A DNA stretch of 64,000 bases from Faecalibacterium taiwanense (GCF_036632915.2 NZ_CP155552.1:744001-808000), one strand, 5' to 3'. Positions 19,607 to 29,378 are shown, counted from the first letter of the stretch. Translations and numbers: made by a program. The notes: generated by a model not told the origin, from the letters alone.

Positions 19607-19649
19607 AAAAATCCGAACCCTTCTCCTATCGAGAAAAGGTTCGGATTTT
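19607..19649. terminator. Terminator of tRNA-Leu (and reverse)
   Basis: AAAATCCGAACC pairs with GGTTCGGATTTT, with an inner TTCTC/GAGAA stem. A T-rich tail lies on the minus strand, 7 bases after the tRNA CCA end. Confidence 0.8.
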
Positions 19650-19656
19650 CATTGTT

Positions 19657-19743
19657 TGGTGCGGATAAGAGGACTTGAACCTCCACCGAGTTGCCCCGAT
19701 TAGAACCTGAATCTAACGCGTCTGCCAATTCCGCCATATCCGC
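19657..19743 (-). tRNA. tRNA-Leu (anticodon CAG)
   Basis: An 87-base class II tRNA with encoded CCA (19657-19659). Acceptor GCGGATA pairs with TATCCGC. The anticodon arm is TTAGA-TTCAGGT-TCTAA, giving CAG, which reads CUG codons. The long variable arm (CGGGGCAACTCGG region) is typical of tRNA-Leu. The T loop is TTCAAGT. Promoter and terminator are visible on the same strand. Confidence 0.95.
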
Positions 19744-19787
19744 ATATTTTGTTTTGTTCGTGAGCCGTGACGCTCGGAACGATAGTT

Positions 19788-19815
19788 ATTATACCAGATA
19801 TGGCAGAATTGTCAA
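19788..19815 (-). promoter_or_regulatory. Promoter of tRNA-Leu
   Basis: Minus strand consensus TTGACA (19810-19815), 16-base spacer, TATAAT (19788-19793), about 45 bases before the tRNA. Confidence 0.8.
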
Positions 19816-19973
19816 GCATTATTTTTAATTTTTCTCGACAAAATTTTGCTTGAAAATTGATGCATTCTGAATGGCAGCTGCAGGGCGAAATTTTTGCCAA
19901 AGTGTGATACAATAAACAGGACGCGCCGGGAGGGTGTCCTGCGCGCAGACTGAGAAAACGAGGGAAATGCAGA

Positions 19974-20348
19974 ATGTTCAATATCATTATTTTCCTGCTG
20001 GGAGCAGGCATCATGTTCTTTATGGCTCTGCGCAGCGTGCTGGCACGGCGCAGGCTGTGCACGCAGGGGCAGAAGGTCACGGCCACGGTGGAGGGCACCG
20101 TGCGGAGCCGGGATGGCGGTGCCTATGTGCTGGCCTTTACCACCGCAGGCGGCAGCCATCGGCTGCACTACCCGAAGCCTGCGCGGGGCAAGAGCTTTGC
20201 GGTGGGGGATACCGTCACCTTATACTATGACCCCGACGACCCGGAGAAGATGTACGTGGAAGGCGACCGGGCCACGCTGGGAGCCGAGGTGCTGTATGCC
20301 GTGATAGGTGTGGCCCTGCTGGTGCTGACCGTGGGCATTGCCCGCTGA
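19974..20348 (+). CDS. DUF3592-type small membrane protein
   Basis: A 124-residue protein with an N-terminal helix (IIIFLLGAGIMFFMALRSVL) and a C-terminal helix (about 103-122) around a soluble beta-rich middle (VTATVEGTVRSRDGG, VGDTVTLYYDPDDPEKMYVEG). The YDPDDPE segment is typical of DUF3592 proteins, whose function is unknown. It is 14 bases ahead of the next gene, so the two are probably co-transcribed. Confidence 0.7.
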   Translation: MFNIIIFLLGAGIMFFMALRSVLARRRLCTQGQKVTATVEGTVRSRDGGAYVLAFTTAGGSHRLHYPKPARGKSFAVGDTVTLYYDPDDPEKMYVEGDRATLGAEVLYAVIGVALLVLTVGIAR

Positions 20349-20362
20349 AAGGGGAAAAGAGG

Positions 20363-21316
20363 ATGAAACTAGAACATTTTGGCATGGCTGAGCCGGGCGA
20401 CTGCCGTCTGGTATTCACAGCCGGTGCCGAGGAGCTGGCGGCAGCCGTTGCACAGGTGCAGGCGGAGCCGGACGCGCCGCAGGAAGAGGACGGTCTGCTG
20501 ACTGAGGCGGTGAATCGCACCATTCTTGGCGGCTTTTCGGCGCTGTATGAGCAGCTGGTGCAGGAGTACCATGTGGTGCCGGTGACCGACCCGGATTTTG
20601 AATTGCTGGCGGTGAACCGGGCCGAGGGCTTCCGGGCGGGGGCGCAGTTCTACGCGCTACCGCCGCTGGAAGTGGGAGCATACACCGGCTTTGTGCAGCC
20701 CATTGAGCCGCACCCCATCCGGCAGCTGACCATTGAACTGGAGATCAACCGTCACCACGGCGACGAAGAACGTGCAGCCGATGCAGCGGGCAAGGCGGCG
20801 CTGCGGCAGCAGGTAGCCCGCGAGATCTGGGCACAGCGCTGTGCCCAGGCTGAGCAGCGGGCACGCAAGGAGCTGGTATGGCAGCTGGGCGATGCAGTGA
20901 AAGGCCCGCTGCCAAAGCAGCTGGTGGGCGGTAACTATTTTGCCGAGCAGCGCCAGTTCAACCTGAGCCTGCAGGCCAATGGCATCAACTTTGACCAGTT
21001 CCTTAAAGTGCGCGGCCAGACGGTGGAAGAGTTCCGTGCATGGCTCCACGCGCAGGCAGAGCGCAAGCTGCGCAGCTGGCTGGGGCTTCTGCTGGTGGCA
21101 GAAAAGGAGGGCCTTGCACCCACGGACGCCGAGGTGGAAGCAGCTGCTGCCCACTGGGATGCCAAGCTGGACGGCGAGCGCACCTTCCCCGCCAACGATG
21201 CACGCAAGGTGCGCCAGCGTCTGGCCCGGGAGAGGGCGGAGCAGTTCATTGTGGAGCACTCTACCCTCACGCCGCCGCCCGATGAACCCATCGTGCAGAA
21301 AGTTGAAAGCAAATAA
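20363..21316 (+). CDS. Trigger-factor-related protein lacking the PPIase domain
   Basis: A 317-residue cytoplasmic protein. The second half (about 170-300) matches the C-terminal chaperone domain of trigger factor: KGPLPKQLVGG, FDQFLKVRGQTVEEFRAWL, LLVAEKEGLAPTDAEVEAAA. The first part is short and has no FKBP-type isomerase domain; canonical trigger factor is about 430 residues. It may act as a holdase or assembly chaperone. It follows the DUF3592 gene in an apparent operon and ends at a strong bidirectional terminator. The identification rests on pattern, not a search. Confidence 0.65.
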   Translation: MKLEHFGMAEPGDCRLVFTAGAEELAAAVAQVQAEPDAPQEEDGLLTEAVNRTILGGFSALYEQLVQEYHVVPVTDPDFELLAVNRAEGFRAGAQFYALPPLEVGAYTGFVQPIEPHPIRQLTIELEINRHHGDEERAADAAGKAALRQQVAREIWAQRCAQAEQRARKELVWQLGDAVKGPLPKQLVGGNYFAEQRQFNLSLQANGINFDQFLKVRGQTVEEFRAWLHAQAERKLRSWLGLLLVAEKEGLAPTDAEVEAAAAHWDAKLDGERTFPANDARKVRQRLARERAEQFIVEHSTLTPPPDEPIVQKVESK

Positions 21317-21362
21317 TAACAAAAAGGAGCGATGCAGCGCATCGCTCCTTTTTGTTATTATT
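21312..21362. terminator. Bidirectional terminator between convergent genes
   Basis: AATAATAACAAAAAGGAGCG and its exact complement flank a short loop: a 24-pair perfect stem with A/T runs on both sides. Confidence 0.9.
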
Positions 21363-21373
21363 ATCAGGAACTC

Positions 21374-23149
21374 TCAGGTCTCCACGCCCTCGAACTGGCT
21401 GTTGTAGAGCTTGGCGTAGAAGCCGTTTGCAGCAAGCAGCTCGTCGTGGCTGCCCTGCTCCACAATGTGGCCGTCCTTCATCACAAGGATCACGTCCGCC
21501 TCGCGGATGGTGGAAAGGCGGTGCGCCACAATAAAGCTGGTACGGCCCTGCATCATGCGGGCAAAAGCTTTCTGGATACGCACCTCAGTGCGGGTATCGA
21601 TGGAGGATGTTGCTTCGTCCAGGATCAGCATCGGCGGCAGGCAGAGCATCACGCGGGCAATGCACAGCAGCTGCTTCTGGCCCTGACTGATGTTGCCGCC
21701 GTCCTCGGCGATAACGGTGTCGTAGCCCTCCGGCAGGCGGCGGATAAAGCTGTCTGCATGGGCGGCTTTGGCTGCTGCCACGATCTCTTCAAGGCTTGCA
21801 TCCGGCTTGCCGTAGGCAATGTTTTCCCGCACGGTACCGGCCCGCAGCCATGTATCCTGCAGCACCATGCCGTAGCTGCCGCGCAGGGAAGCGCGGGTCA
21901 CATCCCGGATGTCGGTGCCGGACACCTTGATGGAACCGCCGTTCACATCATAGAAGCGCATGAGCAGGTTGATGAGGGTGGTCTTGCCGCAGCCGGTAGG
22001 GCCGACGATGGCGATGCGCTGGCCGGGCTTTACGTCGAGGGAAAGGCCCTCGATCAGCGGGCGGTCGGGCAGGTAGCGGAAGGAAACATCCTCCAGCTGC
22101 ACATGGCCGTCCGGCTGCAGCACGGAGGCGTTCTCGACTTCCGGCACCTGATCGTCGGCATCCAGCAGCTCGAACACGCGGGCGGCGCAGGCCAGAGCAT
22201 TCTGCAGCTCGGTGACTACACCGGAAATTTCGTTGAAGGGCTTGGTGTACTGGTTGGCGTAGCTCAAAAACACGCTCAGCTGGCCGATGGTGATGCCGCC
22301 CCGCACCGCGTACACGGCACCCACAAGGCCCACGCCTGCGTACACGATGTTATTCACAAAGCGGGTGGCGGGGTTGGTCAGGCTGGAAAAGAAGATGGCC
22401 TTCAGGCTCACGTCCTGCAGACGGCCATTCACCTCGTCAAAGGCGGTAAGGCTCTCGGCCTCGTGGCCGAAGGCCTGCACCACCTTCTGGCCCTCGATCA
22501 TCTCGTTGACCAGCGCGGTCTGCTCGCCGCGCACGGCGCTCTGGCTCTGGAAGTAACCATAGCTGCGCTTGGCAAGGAAGCTTGCCACCACGAGGCTCAG
22601 CGGGGTGATGCACACCACCACCAGCGTGATGGGCACATTCTCGCTGAGCATGAACAGCAGGGTGCCGAGGATGGTCAGCACGCCGCTGAACAGCTGTGTA
22701 AAGCCCATCAGCAGGCCGTCCGCAAAGGTATCCACATCGGCCACCATGCGGCTGACGATATCGCCGGAGGGGTGGCTGTCGAGGTAGGAAAGCGGCAGGG
22801 TCTGAATTTTGCGCAGGGCTTCGTTGCGCAGGTCGCGGCTGACAAGGAAGGTGATGCGGTTGTTGCACACGCTCAGCAGCCACTGCGCAAGAGCGGCCAC
22901 ACCGGCAACCACCAGCACCTCGATGATAATGCGCATCACACCGCCAAAATCTACGGCACCCTTGCCCAGCATCATATCAATGGCGCTGCCGCAGAGGATG
23001 GGGATATACAGCTGTGCGCCCACGCTCACAGCGGCCACCACAAGGCTGCACACCACAAACAGGGAATAAGGTTTGATTTTGCCCAGAACACGGGTCAAGG
23101 TGGCCTTGCGCTGCTGCGGGGTCAGCTTTGTTTTTGCTTTTGCACTCAT
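21374..23149 (-). CDS. ABC exporter, membrane-ATPase half-transporter (second subunit)
   Basis: 591 residues: six-helix membrane domain (about 30-320) followed by an ATPase domain. Walker A is GPTGCGKTTL, Q-loop MVLQDTWL, signature ISQGQKQLL, Walker B MLILDEATSSID, H-loop VAHRLST. It overlaps the upstream partner gene by 4 bases (ATGA), so the two form a heterodimeric multidrug or lipid/peptide exporter of the MdlAB/LmrCD kind. The signature (SQGQ rather than SGGQ) is a mild variant. The transported compound cannot be predicted. Confidence 0.9.
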   Translation of the reverse strand: MSAKAKTKLTPQQRKATLTRVLGKIKPYSLFVVCSLVVAAVSVGAQLYIPILCGSAIDMMLGKGAVDFGGVMRIIIEVLVVAGVAALAQWLLSVCNNRITFLVSRDLRNEALRKIQTLPLSYLDSHPSGDIVSRMVADVDTFADGLLMGFTQLFSGVLTILGTLLFMLSENVPITLVVVCITPLSLVVASFLAKRSYGYFQSQSAVRGEQTALVNEMIEGQKVVQAFGHEAESLTAFDEVNGRLQDVSLKAIFFSSLTNPATRFVNNIVYAGVGLVGAVYAVRGGITIGQLSVFLSYANQYTKPFNEISGVVTELQNALACAARVFELLDADDQVPEVENASVLQPDGHVQLEDVSFRYLPDRPLIEGLSLDVKPGQRIAIVGPTGCGKTTLINLLMRFYDVNGGSIKVSGTDIRDVTRASLRGSYGMVLQDTWLRAGTVRENIAYGKPDASLEEIVAAAKAAHADSFIRRLPEGYDTVIAEDGGNISQGQKQLLCIARVMLCLPPMLILDEATSSIDTRTEVRIQKAFARMMQGRTSFIVAHRLSTIREADVILVMKDGHIVEQGSHDELLAANGFYAKLYNSQFEGVET

Positions 23150-24884
23150 TTCTGCGCATCCCCTTTCTTGAACTGGCTCTCGTAGATCTCCTCGTAGACG
23201 GGGCAGGTCTGGCGCAGCTGGTCGTGGGTGCCGATGCCCACCAGATGGCCGTCGTCCAGCACCAGAATTTGATCCGCGTGCTGCAGGCTGGCGGCGCGCT
23301 GGCTCACGATGAACACGGTCAGGCTGCCGGGCAGAGCAGCCAGTGCCTTGCGCAGGGCGGCATCGGTGGCGTAGTCCAGTGCGCTGGCGCTGTCGTCAAG
23401 GATCAGAATTTCCGGCTTGCCCACAAGGGCGCGGGCGATGGTCAGGCGCTGCTTCTGTCCGCCGGACAGGTTGCGACCGCCCTGCTCCACAGGCTCGTCC
23501 AGCCCAAGGGGCTTGGCTTTGACGAACTCCGCAGCCTGTGCTGTTTCCAGTGCAGCCCACAGGTCCGCATCGGTGGCATTCTTGTTGCCCCACAGCAGGT
23601 TGGAGCGGATGGTGCCGCCAAAGAGCTGGGCCTTCTGCATGACCATGGCTGCCTTGCCGCGCAGTTCTTCACGGGGATAGTTCCGGGCATCGCGGCCCAT
23701 GATCTCCACCCTGCCCTCGGTGGCATCGTAGAAGCGGGGATCAGGTTGACAAGGCTGGATTTGCCGCTGCCGGTACCGCCGATGACACCAATGGTCTGGC
23801 CGCGCTTTGCAGTGAAGCTGATGTCGGAAAGGCTGGGTGCACCGGCACCCGCATAGGTCAGGCTTACATGCTCAAAGCGCACGGCATCGCCGGATTTTTC
23901 GGCGGGCACCTCGCCCAGAAGCTTTTCCGGGAAGGCCATGCCGGGCGTGGTGTCCAGCACAGCCTGCACGCGGCCTGCGCAGGCCAGCGCCTTGCTCACC
24001 TGCACGATCAGGTTTGCCAGCTTGACCAGCTCCACAAGGATCTGGTTCATGTAGTTCACCAGCGCAATCACGTCGCCGGAAGCCATGCCACCCACATTGA
24101 TCTCAATGCTGCCCACATATAGCAGTGCCACAATGGCAATGTTGATGAGCACATAGGTCAGCGGGTTCATCAGGGCAGAGATATGGCCTACATGGAGCTG
24201 CATCTTGGTCAGCAGGTCGTTGGCATTCTCAAAGCGCTCTACCTCGCTCTTTTCCTTATCAAAAGCGCGCACCACGCGCACGCCGGTCAGGTTTTCGCGG
24301 GTCAGGCCCAGCACCCGGTCAAGGCGATTCTGTACCGTCTTGTACAGGGGCCGGGTAGCAGCCATGATGCCGAACACCACCACGCTCAGCAGCGGGATGG
24401 TCACTACAAAGATCAGCGCTGCACGGGAATTCACCGTAAAGGCCATGACCATGGCACCGATCACCACGAACGGGCTGCGCAGGAACAGGCGTAAAAACAG
24501 GTTCAGGCCGCTCTGCACCTGATTCACGTCGCTGGTCATACGGGTGATCAGGGTGCTGGTGCCGAGGGTGTCCATCTCGGTAAAGCTCAGGGTCTGGATG
24601 TGCTCAAACAGGGCGTGGCGCAGAGCTGTGGAATAGCCCACGGCCGCCTTTGCGGAAAAATACTGTGCCGTCAGGCTGCAGGCAAGGCCGATCATGGCCA
24701 GCAGCAGCAAAATGCCGCACCGCACAAGAATATAGTGGAAGTCGTGGGCGGCAATGCCGATGTTCACGATATCCGCCATGACCAGCGGCACGAACAGGTC
24801 GAACGTGGCTTCCAGCATCTTGAAAAGGGGCGCAAGCACGCTCTCGCGCTTGTAGTCCTTCAGATAGCCTAGCATCTTGTTCAA
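23146..24884 (-). CDS. ABC exporter, membrane-ATPase half-transporter (first subunit), frameshifted
   Basis: Partner of the following ABC gene. TTG start at 24884 with AGGAG 7 bases upstream (MNKMLGYLKDYKRES). The membrane domain and Walker A (GGTGSGKSS) read in one frame. Just after NLIP the frame breaks at a run of four C (minus strand, 23736-23739) and continues in the other frame as RFYDATEG, with signature LSGGQKQRL and Walker B ILILDDSASALD. Adding one C restores a complete 579-residue protein. The ATPase has Asp instead of Glu after Walker B (LDDS), so this site is probably the degenerate one of the heterodimer. The break is more likely a base-call error than decay. Confidence 0.85.
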
Positions 24885-25029
24885 GGCGATACTCCTTCTT
24901 TCTTGCTTTCTTGCATTATAAGGTTTATGAAATCCTACTTATTATAGCGTACAAAAACTTAAAAAGCCATAGAAAATGTTTTTATTGCAAAAGTGTGCTG
25001 AAAACCGCCGGGCAAAATGCCGAAAACGG

Positions 25030-25058
25030 TTGAAACCAGGGTGGGGGTATGCTACAAT
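25030..25058 (+). promoter_or_regulatory. Promoter of the GT2 gene
   Basis: TTGAAA (25030-25035), 17-base spacer, TACAAT (25053-25058), 33 bases before the ATG. Confidence 0.65.
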
Positions 25059-25091
25059 GATTTTAAATATTGCACAAAAGGGGAAACAGGA

Positions 25092-26042
25092 ATGCTGATA
25101 AGTTTGGTCGTTCCGTGCTACAATGAGGAAGAATCACTTCCCATTTTTTATAAAGAGGCCAGCAAGATCGCACAGCAGATGGGAATATCCCACGGAGCAG
25201 ATTTTGAGTTCATCTTTGTGGATGACGGCTCAAAAGACCGCACACTGCAGATCGCGCGGGAATTGCACCGGAAAGATGCCCGTGTGCGGTACATCTCCTT
25301 CAGCCGGAACTTTGGCAAGGAAGCAGGCATTTATGCCGGATTAAAAGCGGCAAAGGGCGATTATGTAGCAACGATGGATGCGGATCTGCAGGACCCGCCC
25401 TCGCTGCTGCCGGAAATGCTGGAACTGCTGCTCTCCGGCGAATATGACTGCGCGGCCACCCGCCGCACGACACGCGAGGGTGAACCGCCCGTTCGCAGCT
25501 GGTTTGCCAAAAAGTTTTATCAGATCATCAATAAGCTCTCGGATACAGAGATCGTGGATGGAGCAAGAGACTTCCGCCTGATGAGCCGCAAAATGACTGA
25601 TGCCGTGCTGAGCATGGCGGAATATAACCGCTTCAGCAAGGGCATTTTCAGCTGGGTCGGCTTTAAAACAAAGTGGATCGACTACAAAAACGTAGAGCGT
25701 GTGGCGGGCACAACAAAGTGGAACTTCTGGGGTCTGCTCAAATATTCGATCGAAGGCATTGTGGGCTTTTCCACAGCTCCGCTGCTGATGGCGGCGGGCC
25801 TTGGCCTTGCCTTTTGCGTATTGGCGTTTGTAGGCATCATAATCGTGGTGGTGCGTGCACTGATGTTCGGCGACCCTACTTCCGGCTGGCCGAGCCTTGT
25901 CTGCATTATCCTTTTGTGCAGTGGTGTGCAGCTGCTGTGTACGGGCATTGCGGGCGAGTACCTTGCCAAAACATATCTTGAAACAAAGCACAGACCGATC
26001 TATATTGCTGCTGAGACCGAAGAAGATCTGGACGCGGAATAA
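25092..26042 (+). CDS. Glycosyltransferase family 2, polyprenyl-phosphate sugar transferase type
   Basis: Transfers a sugar from a nucleotide to undecaprenyl phosphate at the inner membrane face (DPM1/GtrB/ArnC type). The catalytic domain at the N-terminus has VVPCYNEEESLP, FVDDGSKDRT and TMDADLQDPP with the metal-binding DAD. Two C-terminal hydrophobic segments (about 230-255 and 265-290) match the family. 316 residues from the ATG at 25092, which fits the promoter position; a GTG or earlier codon is not needed. It stands alone between the ABC exporter and the SseB/Sel1 gene. Confidence 0.88.
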   Translation: MLISLVVPCYNEEESLPIFYKEASKIAQQMGISHGADFEFIFVDDGSKDRTLQIARELHRKDARVRYISFSRNFGKEAGIYAGLKAAKGDYVATMDADLQDPPSLLPEMLELLLSGEYDCAATRRTTREGEPPVRSWFAKKFYQIINKLSDTEIVDGARDFRLMSRKMTDAVLSMAEYNRFSKGIFSWVGFKTKWIDYKNVERVAGTTKWNFWGLLKYSIEGIVGFSTAPLLMAAGLGLAFCVLAFVGIIIVVVRALMFGDPTSGWPSLVCIILLCSGVQLLCTGIAGEYLAKTYLETKHRPIYIAAETEEDLDAE

Positions 26043-26070
26043 GGCGTTTCAGGAAAAATGTATTTTTAAC

Positions 26071-26112
26071 GGGGTGCCAGAAGAAGCTGATCTGGCACCC
26101 CGCTTTTTTTGA
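26071..26112 (+). terminator. Terminator after the GT2 gene
   Basis: GGGGTGCCAGA and TCTGGCACCCC pair, followed by GCTTTTTTT. Confidence 0.9.
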
Positions 26113-26207
26113 GCAGGGAAAAATGGATACATACAGATAGGCGTTGTACCCAAAGCCATTTCCTGCTATACTAAAAATTGACTAGAAACTGGAAGAATGG
26201 TGAGCAG

Positions 26208-27308
26208 ATGGCAAAAAGACAAGACGGCGGCATCCGGCTGCGCCCGGTGGGCACCCGCAAGCATCGGCAGAACGCTCCGGCCTACAGCCCGGCGGGCACC
26301 GGCTGCCCGGCCTTTGAGCAGGCAGTGGAAAATTTATATAAAGGCCAGAACGAAGAAAGCTTCTGGACGCTGATGGGCGCTTTGAACTATGCACTGGAAA
26401 TGGAGACCCATGTTCTGGTGCCGCTGCGCACGGCACTGACGGTGCACAACACGCCTGCACCGTGGACGGAGCATCCGGTGCCCACGGCAAAGGCTAAGGA
26501 CCTGCAGCTGTGGACCCTGCGCAACGAGAAGGGTCGCACATGGCTGCCTATGTTCACCTCTGCAGCTGCGGCCTGCGCCGACCGCAGCACTTCTGCCCGG
26601 CCAATGGCGGATTACACCCTGCAGGATGCCATGGAGCTGGCCCTTTCCACTGAGGGAATCGACGGCGTGGTGCTGGACCCGTGGAGCCACTCGGCTACGC
26701 TGGACGGCGCTCTGCTCAACGGTTTGCTGCACGCGGGCCATACGCCGGAAGACCCCGGTGATGAGAAAGCAGATGCTGGAAAGGAAGCCGCCCGCAAGGG
26801 CAATTGGGCGCAGGCTGTGGAATGCTTTGAAAAAGCAGCCGAGCTTGGCAGCACCATGGGACTTGCCCTGCTGGCAGACTGTATTTATAAGGGCCGCGGC
26901 ACCCGCACGAACCGTGCCGAGGCCCGCCGCATGTGGAAGGAAGCAGCGGACAGCGGCGAGATCTTATCCAACATTGCACTGGGCGATGACTGCGCTGCCC
27001 GGGGCGACAATGGCCGGGCACTTTTGTATTACCGCCGTGCCCGCACCAACGCAGCCCATATGCCGGATATCGAGTACACTCCGCAGGTGTGCCTGCGTGT
27101 GGCCCAGACCGAAACGCGCTACACCAGCCGCAAAAAGGCGCTGTCACTGGCCGCAGAAGCAAGGCAGGGCTTTTCCATCAAGGCCCGTGAGCACGAGCCG
27201 GACGCAGAGCAGTGGCTGGCCGAAGCCGACCAGCTCATCCGGGAACTGACCAGTGAACTGCCTGCCCGAGCCACAGCTTACGACATGGAATCTTTACAAT
27301 TGGACTAA
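26208..27308 (+). CDS. SseB-like N-terminal domain fused to Sel1 repeats
   Basis: 366 residues. Residues about 35-170 resemble the SseB N-terminal domain (NEESFWTLMGALNYA, WLPMFTSAAAACADRS, IDGVVLDPWSHSATL). Residues about 185-270 contain Sel1/TPR-like units (AARKGNWAQAVECFEKAAEL, ARRMWKEAADSGE, YYRRART). Such repeats mediate protein contacts. No signal peptide or membrane segment. ATG at 26208 is used; an in-frame TTG ten codons earlier lacks a ribosome site. Role unknown; it precedes dnaK by 91 bases without a clear terminator between, so it may be co-transcribed. Confidence 0.65.
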   Translation: MAKRQDGGIRLRPVGTRKHRQNAPAYSPAGTGCPAFEQAVENLYKGQNEESFWTLMGALNYALEMETHVLVPLRTALTVHNTPAPWTEHPVPTAKAKDLQLWTLRNEKGRTWLPMFTSAAAACADRSTSARPMADYTLQDAMELALSTEGIDGVVLDPWSHSATLDGALLNGLLHAGHTPEDPGDEKADAGKEAARKGNWAQAVECFEKAAELGSTMGLALLADCIYKGRGTRTNRAEARRMWKEAADSGEILSNIALGDDCAARGDNGRALLYYRRARTNAAHMPDIEYTPQVCLRVAQTETRYTSRKKALSLAAEARQGFSIKAREHEPDAEQWLAEADQLIRELTSELPARATAYDMESLQLD

Positions 27309-27399
27309 AAAATCGTCATATCGGGACGGTAAGATATACTCGGAAATGATTTGAAGAGCTGCGCCCAAGATGCACAGCACCGGAGAGGAAACAGACAGT

Positions 27400-29214
27400 A
27401 TGAGCAAAGTAATCGGCATCGATCTCGGCACGACCAATTCCTGTGTGGCAGTGGTGGAGGGCGGCAAGCCCGTGGTCATCACCAATGCGGAGGGTGAGCG
27501 CACCACCCCCAGCGTTGTGGCTTTCACGAAGGACGGTGAACGTCTGGTGGGCGGTGCGGCCAAGCGCCAGATCGCCACAAATTCCGGGCGCACCATCTCC
27601 AGTATCAAGCGCCATATGGGCAGTGACTACCGGGTGCACATCGACGGCAAAGACCTGACCCCGCAGGAGATCAGCGCCATGATCTTGGCCAAGATCCGCC
27701 GCGATGCCGAGAGCTATCTGGGCGAGCCGGTGACCGAAGCGGTCATCACGGTGCCCGCCTACTTCGACGACAGCCAGCGCAAGGCTACGCAGGATGCAGG
27801 CCGCATTGCAGGCCTGAACGTGCTGCGCATCATCAACGAGCCTACTGCTGCCGCTGTGGCCTATGGTTTGGATAACGAAGCGGCGCAGAAGATCCTCGTC
27901 TACGACCTCGGCGGCGGCACCTTTGATGTGTCCATCATCGAGATCGAGGACGGGACCTTTACGGTGCTTGCCACCGGCGGCGACACCCATCTGGGCGGTG
28001 ACGACTTCGATCAGCGCATCGTGGAATATGCCGTGGCCGAGTTCAAAAAGTCGGATCGCATCGACCTCTCCCGCGACCCGGCAGCTATGGGCCGGCTGAA
28101 AGAGGAAGCCGAAAAGGCAAAGAAGGAGCTTTCTGCAGCGCCGTCGGCACAGCTGAACCTGCCCTTTATCGCAGTGGGCAAGGACGGCCCTCACCACTTG
28201 GATATCTCGCTTTCCCGCCCGCAGTTCGAAATGATGACCGGCGACCTGCTGGCCCGCACAGTGGCTCCCGTGCAGAATGCGCTGCGGGACGCAGGCATTT
28301 CTGCCAGCCAGCTGGGCAAGGTGCTGCTGGTGGGCGGCAGCACCCGGATGCCTGCGGTGGAGCGTCAGGTGAAGGAGCTGCTGGGCTGCGAACCCAGCCA
28401 CAGCCTGAACCCGGACGAGTGTGTTGCCATGGGTGCGGCTGTGCAGGGCGGTCTGCTGCAGGGCGGCGGCAAGCTGGCCGGTGCCACCGGCGCAGCGGCG
28501 CAGGGCCTTGTGCTGATGGATGTGACCCCGCTGACCCTCTCCATTGAGACGCTGGGCGGCGTGGCCACCCCGCTGATCACCCGCAACAGCATGATCCCCA
28601 CCCGCAAGAGCCAGATCTTCACCACCGCACGGCCCATGCAGACCAGCGTGGAGATCAACGTGCTGCAGGGCGAGCGCCACTTTGCCCGCGACAACAAGAG
28701 TCTGGGCAAATTCAAGCTCACCGGCATTCGGGCAAGCTTCTCCTCCAAACCGCAGATCGAAGTTACCTTCGATATCGACGTGAACGGCGTGGTGAAGGTG
28801 TCTGCCAAAGACCTTGGCACCGGCCGGGAGCAGAACATCACCATCACCGGCAGCACCAACCTTTCGGAAAATGAGATCCAGCGCGCCATGGCAGACGCTG
28901 CCGCCTACGAGGCCGAGGACAGCCGCCGCAAGGAGCGGCTGGACCTGCACAATCAGGCCGAGGTGCTGGCCTACAAGGTGGACGAGGCTCTTTCCAAATG
29001 CAAAAAGGAGCTGGACAAGGACGAGAAGAACCGCATCAAAACCGACCTCGCCAACCTCCGCCGCTGCCTGCGCAAGGATAAGCCCGAAAAGATGAATGAA
29101 AACGAGGAAGCCGCCCTGCGTCAGGCCAAGACCCAGCTGGAAGAGAGCGCCAACCATCTGATGGTGCTGTATACCAGTGAGCAGGAAACAGATGGTACGA
29201 ATAATGCGCTGTAA
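27400..29214 (+). CDS. dnaK: Chaperone DnaK (Hsp70)
   Basis: ATP-dependent chaperone, 604 residues. The ATPase domain shows [59 protein letters not shown] and [12 protein letters not shown]. The substrate-binding domain starts [14 protein letters not shown]. The C-terminus ends without the long Gly-rich tail and EEVKD-type end of housekeeping DnaK. grpE, dnaJ and hrcA are not adjacent and no CIRCE element (TTAGCACTC-N9-GAGTGCTAA) is seen upstream, so this may be a stand-alone or second copy. ATG 27400 starts the conserved sequence; the earlier ATG adds ten unrelated residues. Confidence 0.9.
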   Translation: MSKVIGIDLGTTNSCVAVVEGGKPVVITNAEGERTTPSVVAFTKDGERLVGGAAKRQIATNSGRTISSIKRHMGSDYRVHIDGKDLTPQEISAMILAKIRRDAESYLGEPVTEAVITVPAYFDDSQRKATQDAGRIAGLNVLRIINEPTAAAVAYGLDNEAAQKILVYDLGGGTFDVSIIEIEDGTFTVLATGGDTHLGGDDFDQRIVEYAVAEFKKSDRIDLSRDPAAMGRLKEEAEKAKKELSAAPSAQLNLPFIAVGKDGPHHLDISLSRPQFEMMTGDLLARTVAPVQNALRDAGISASQLGKVLLVGGSTRMPAVERQVKELLGCEPSHSLNPDECVAMGAAVQGGLLQGGGKLAGATGAAAQGLVLMDVTPLTLSIETLGGVATPLITRNSMIPTRKSQIFTTARPMQTSVEINVLQGERHFARDNKSLGKFKLTGIRASFSSKPQIEVTFDIDVNGVVKVSAKDLGTGREQNITITGSTNLSENEIQRAMADAAAYEAEDSRRKERLDLHNQAEVLAYKVDEALSKCKKELDKDEKNRIKTDLANLRRCLRKDKPEKMNENEEAALRQAKTQLEESANHLMVLYTSEQETDGTNNAL

Positions 29215-29244
29215 AAGTTGCAACAAAACAGAATGATGAGAACT

Positions 29245-29284
29245 GTGCTCTGTGGAAAATAGAAACCACAGAGCACGTTTTTTT
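29245..29284 (+). terminator. Terminator after dnaK
   Basis: GTGCTCTGTGG pairs with CCACAGAGCAC, followed by a run of T. Confidence 0.9.
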
Positions 29285-29294
29285 GCAGAAATAG

Positions 29295-29323
29295 TTGCAG
29301 GAGATAGGCTGACATTGTATAAT
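29295..29323 (+). promoter_or_regulatory. Promoter of the Gtr cassette
   Basis: TTGCAG (29295-29300), 17-base spacer, TATAAT (29318-29323), 55 bases before the first gene. Confidence 0.7.
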
Positions 29324-29378
29324 ACAACTATATAGTTTTGGCTAAATTCGGGAATGATGCCTTGTTTGGGAGAAAGAC

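Noticed and set aside
19546..19737. Minus-strand open frame starting MAELADALDSGSN
   Set aside because: It is the tRNA-Leu sequence read as protein.
21332..23185. Long plus-strand open frame opposite the ABC exporter gene
   Set aside because: His/Gln-rich shadow of a gene with complete ATPase motifs on the minus strand.
27309..27399. CIRCE heat-shock operator before dnaK
   Set aside because: No TTAGCACTC/GAGTGCTAA inverted repeat is present.
27316..29226. Long minus-strand open frame opposite dnaK
   Set aside because: Shadow of dnaK, no family and no ribosome site.
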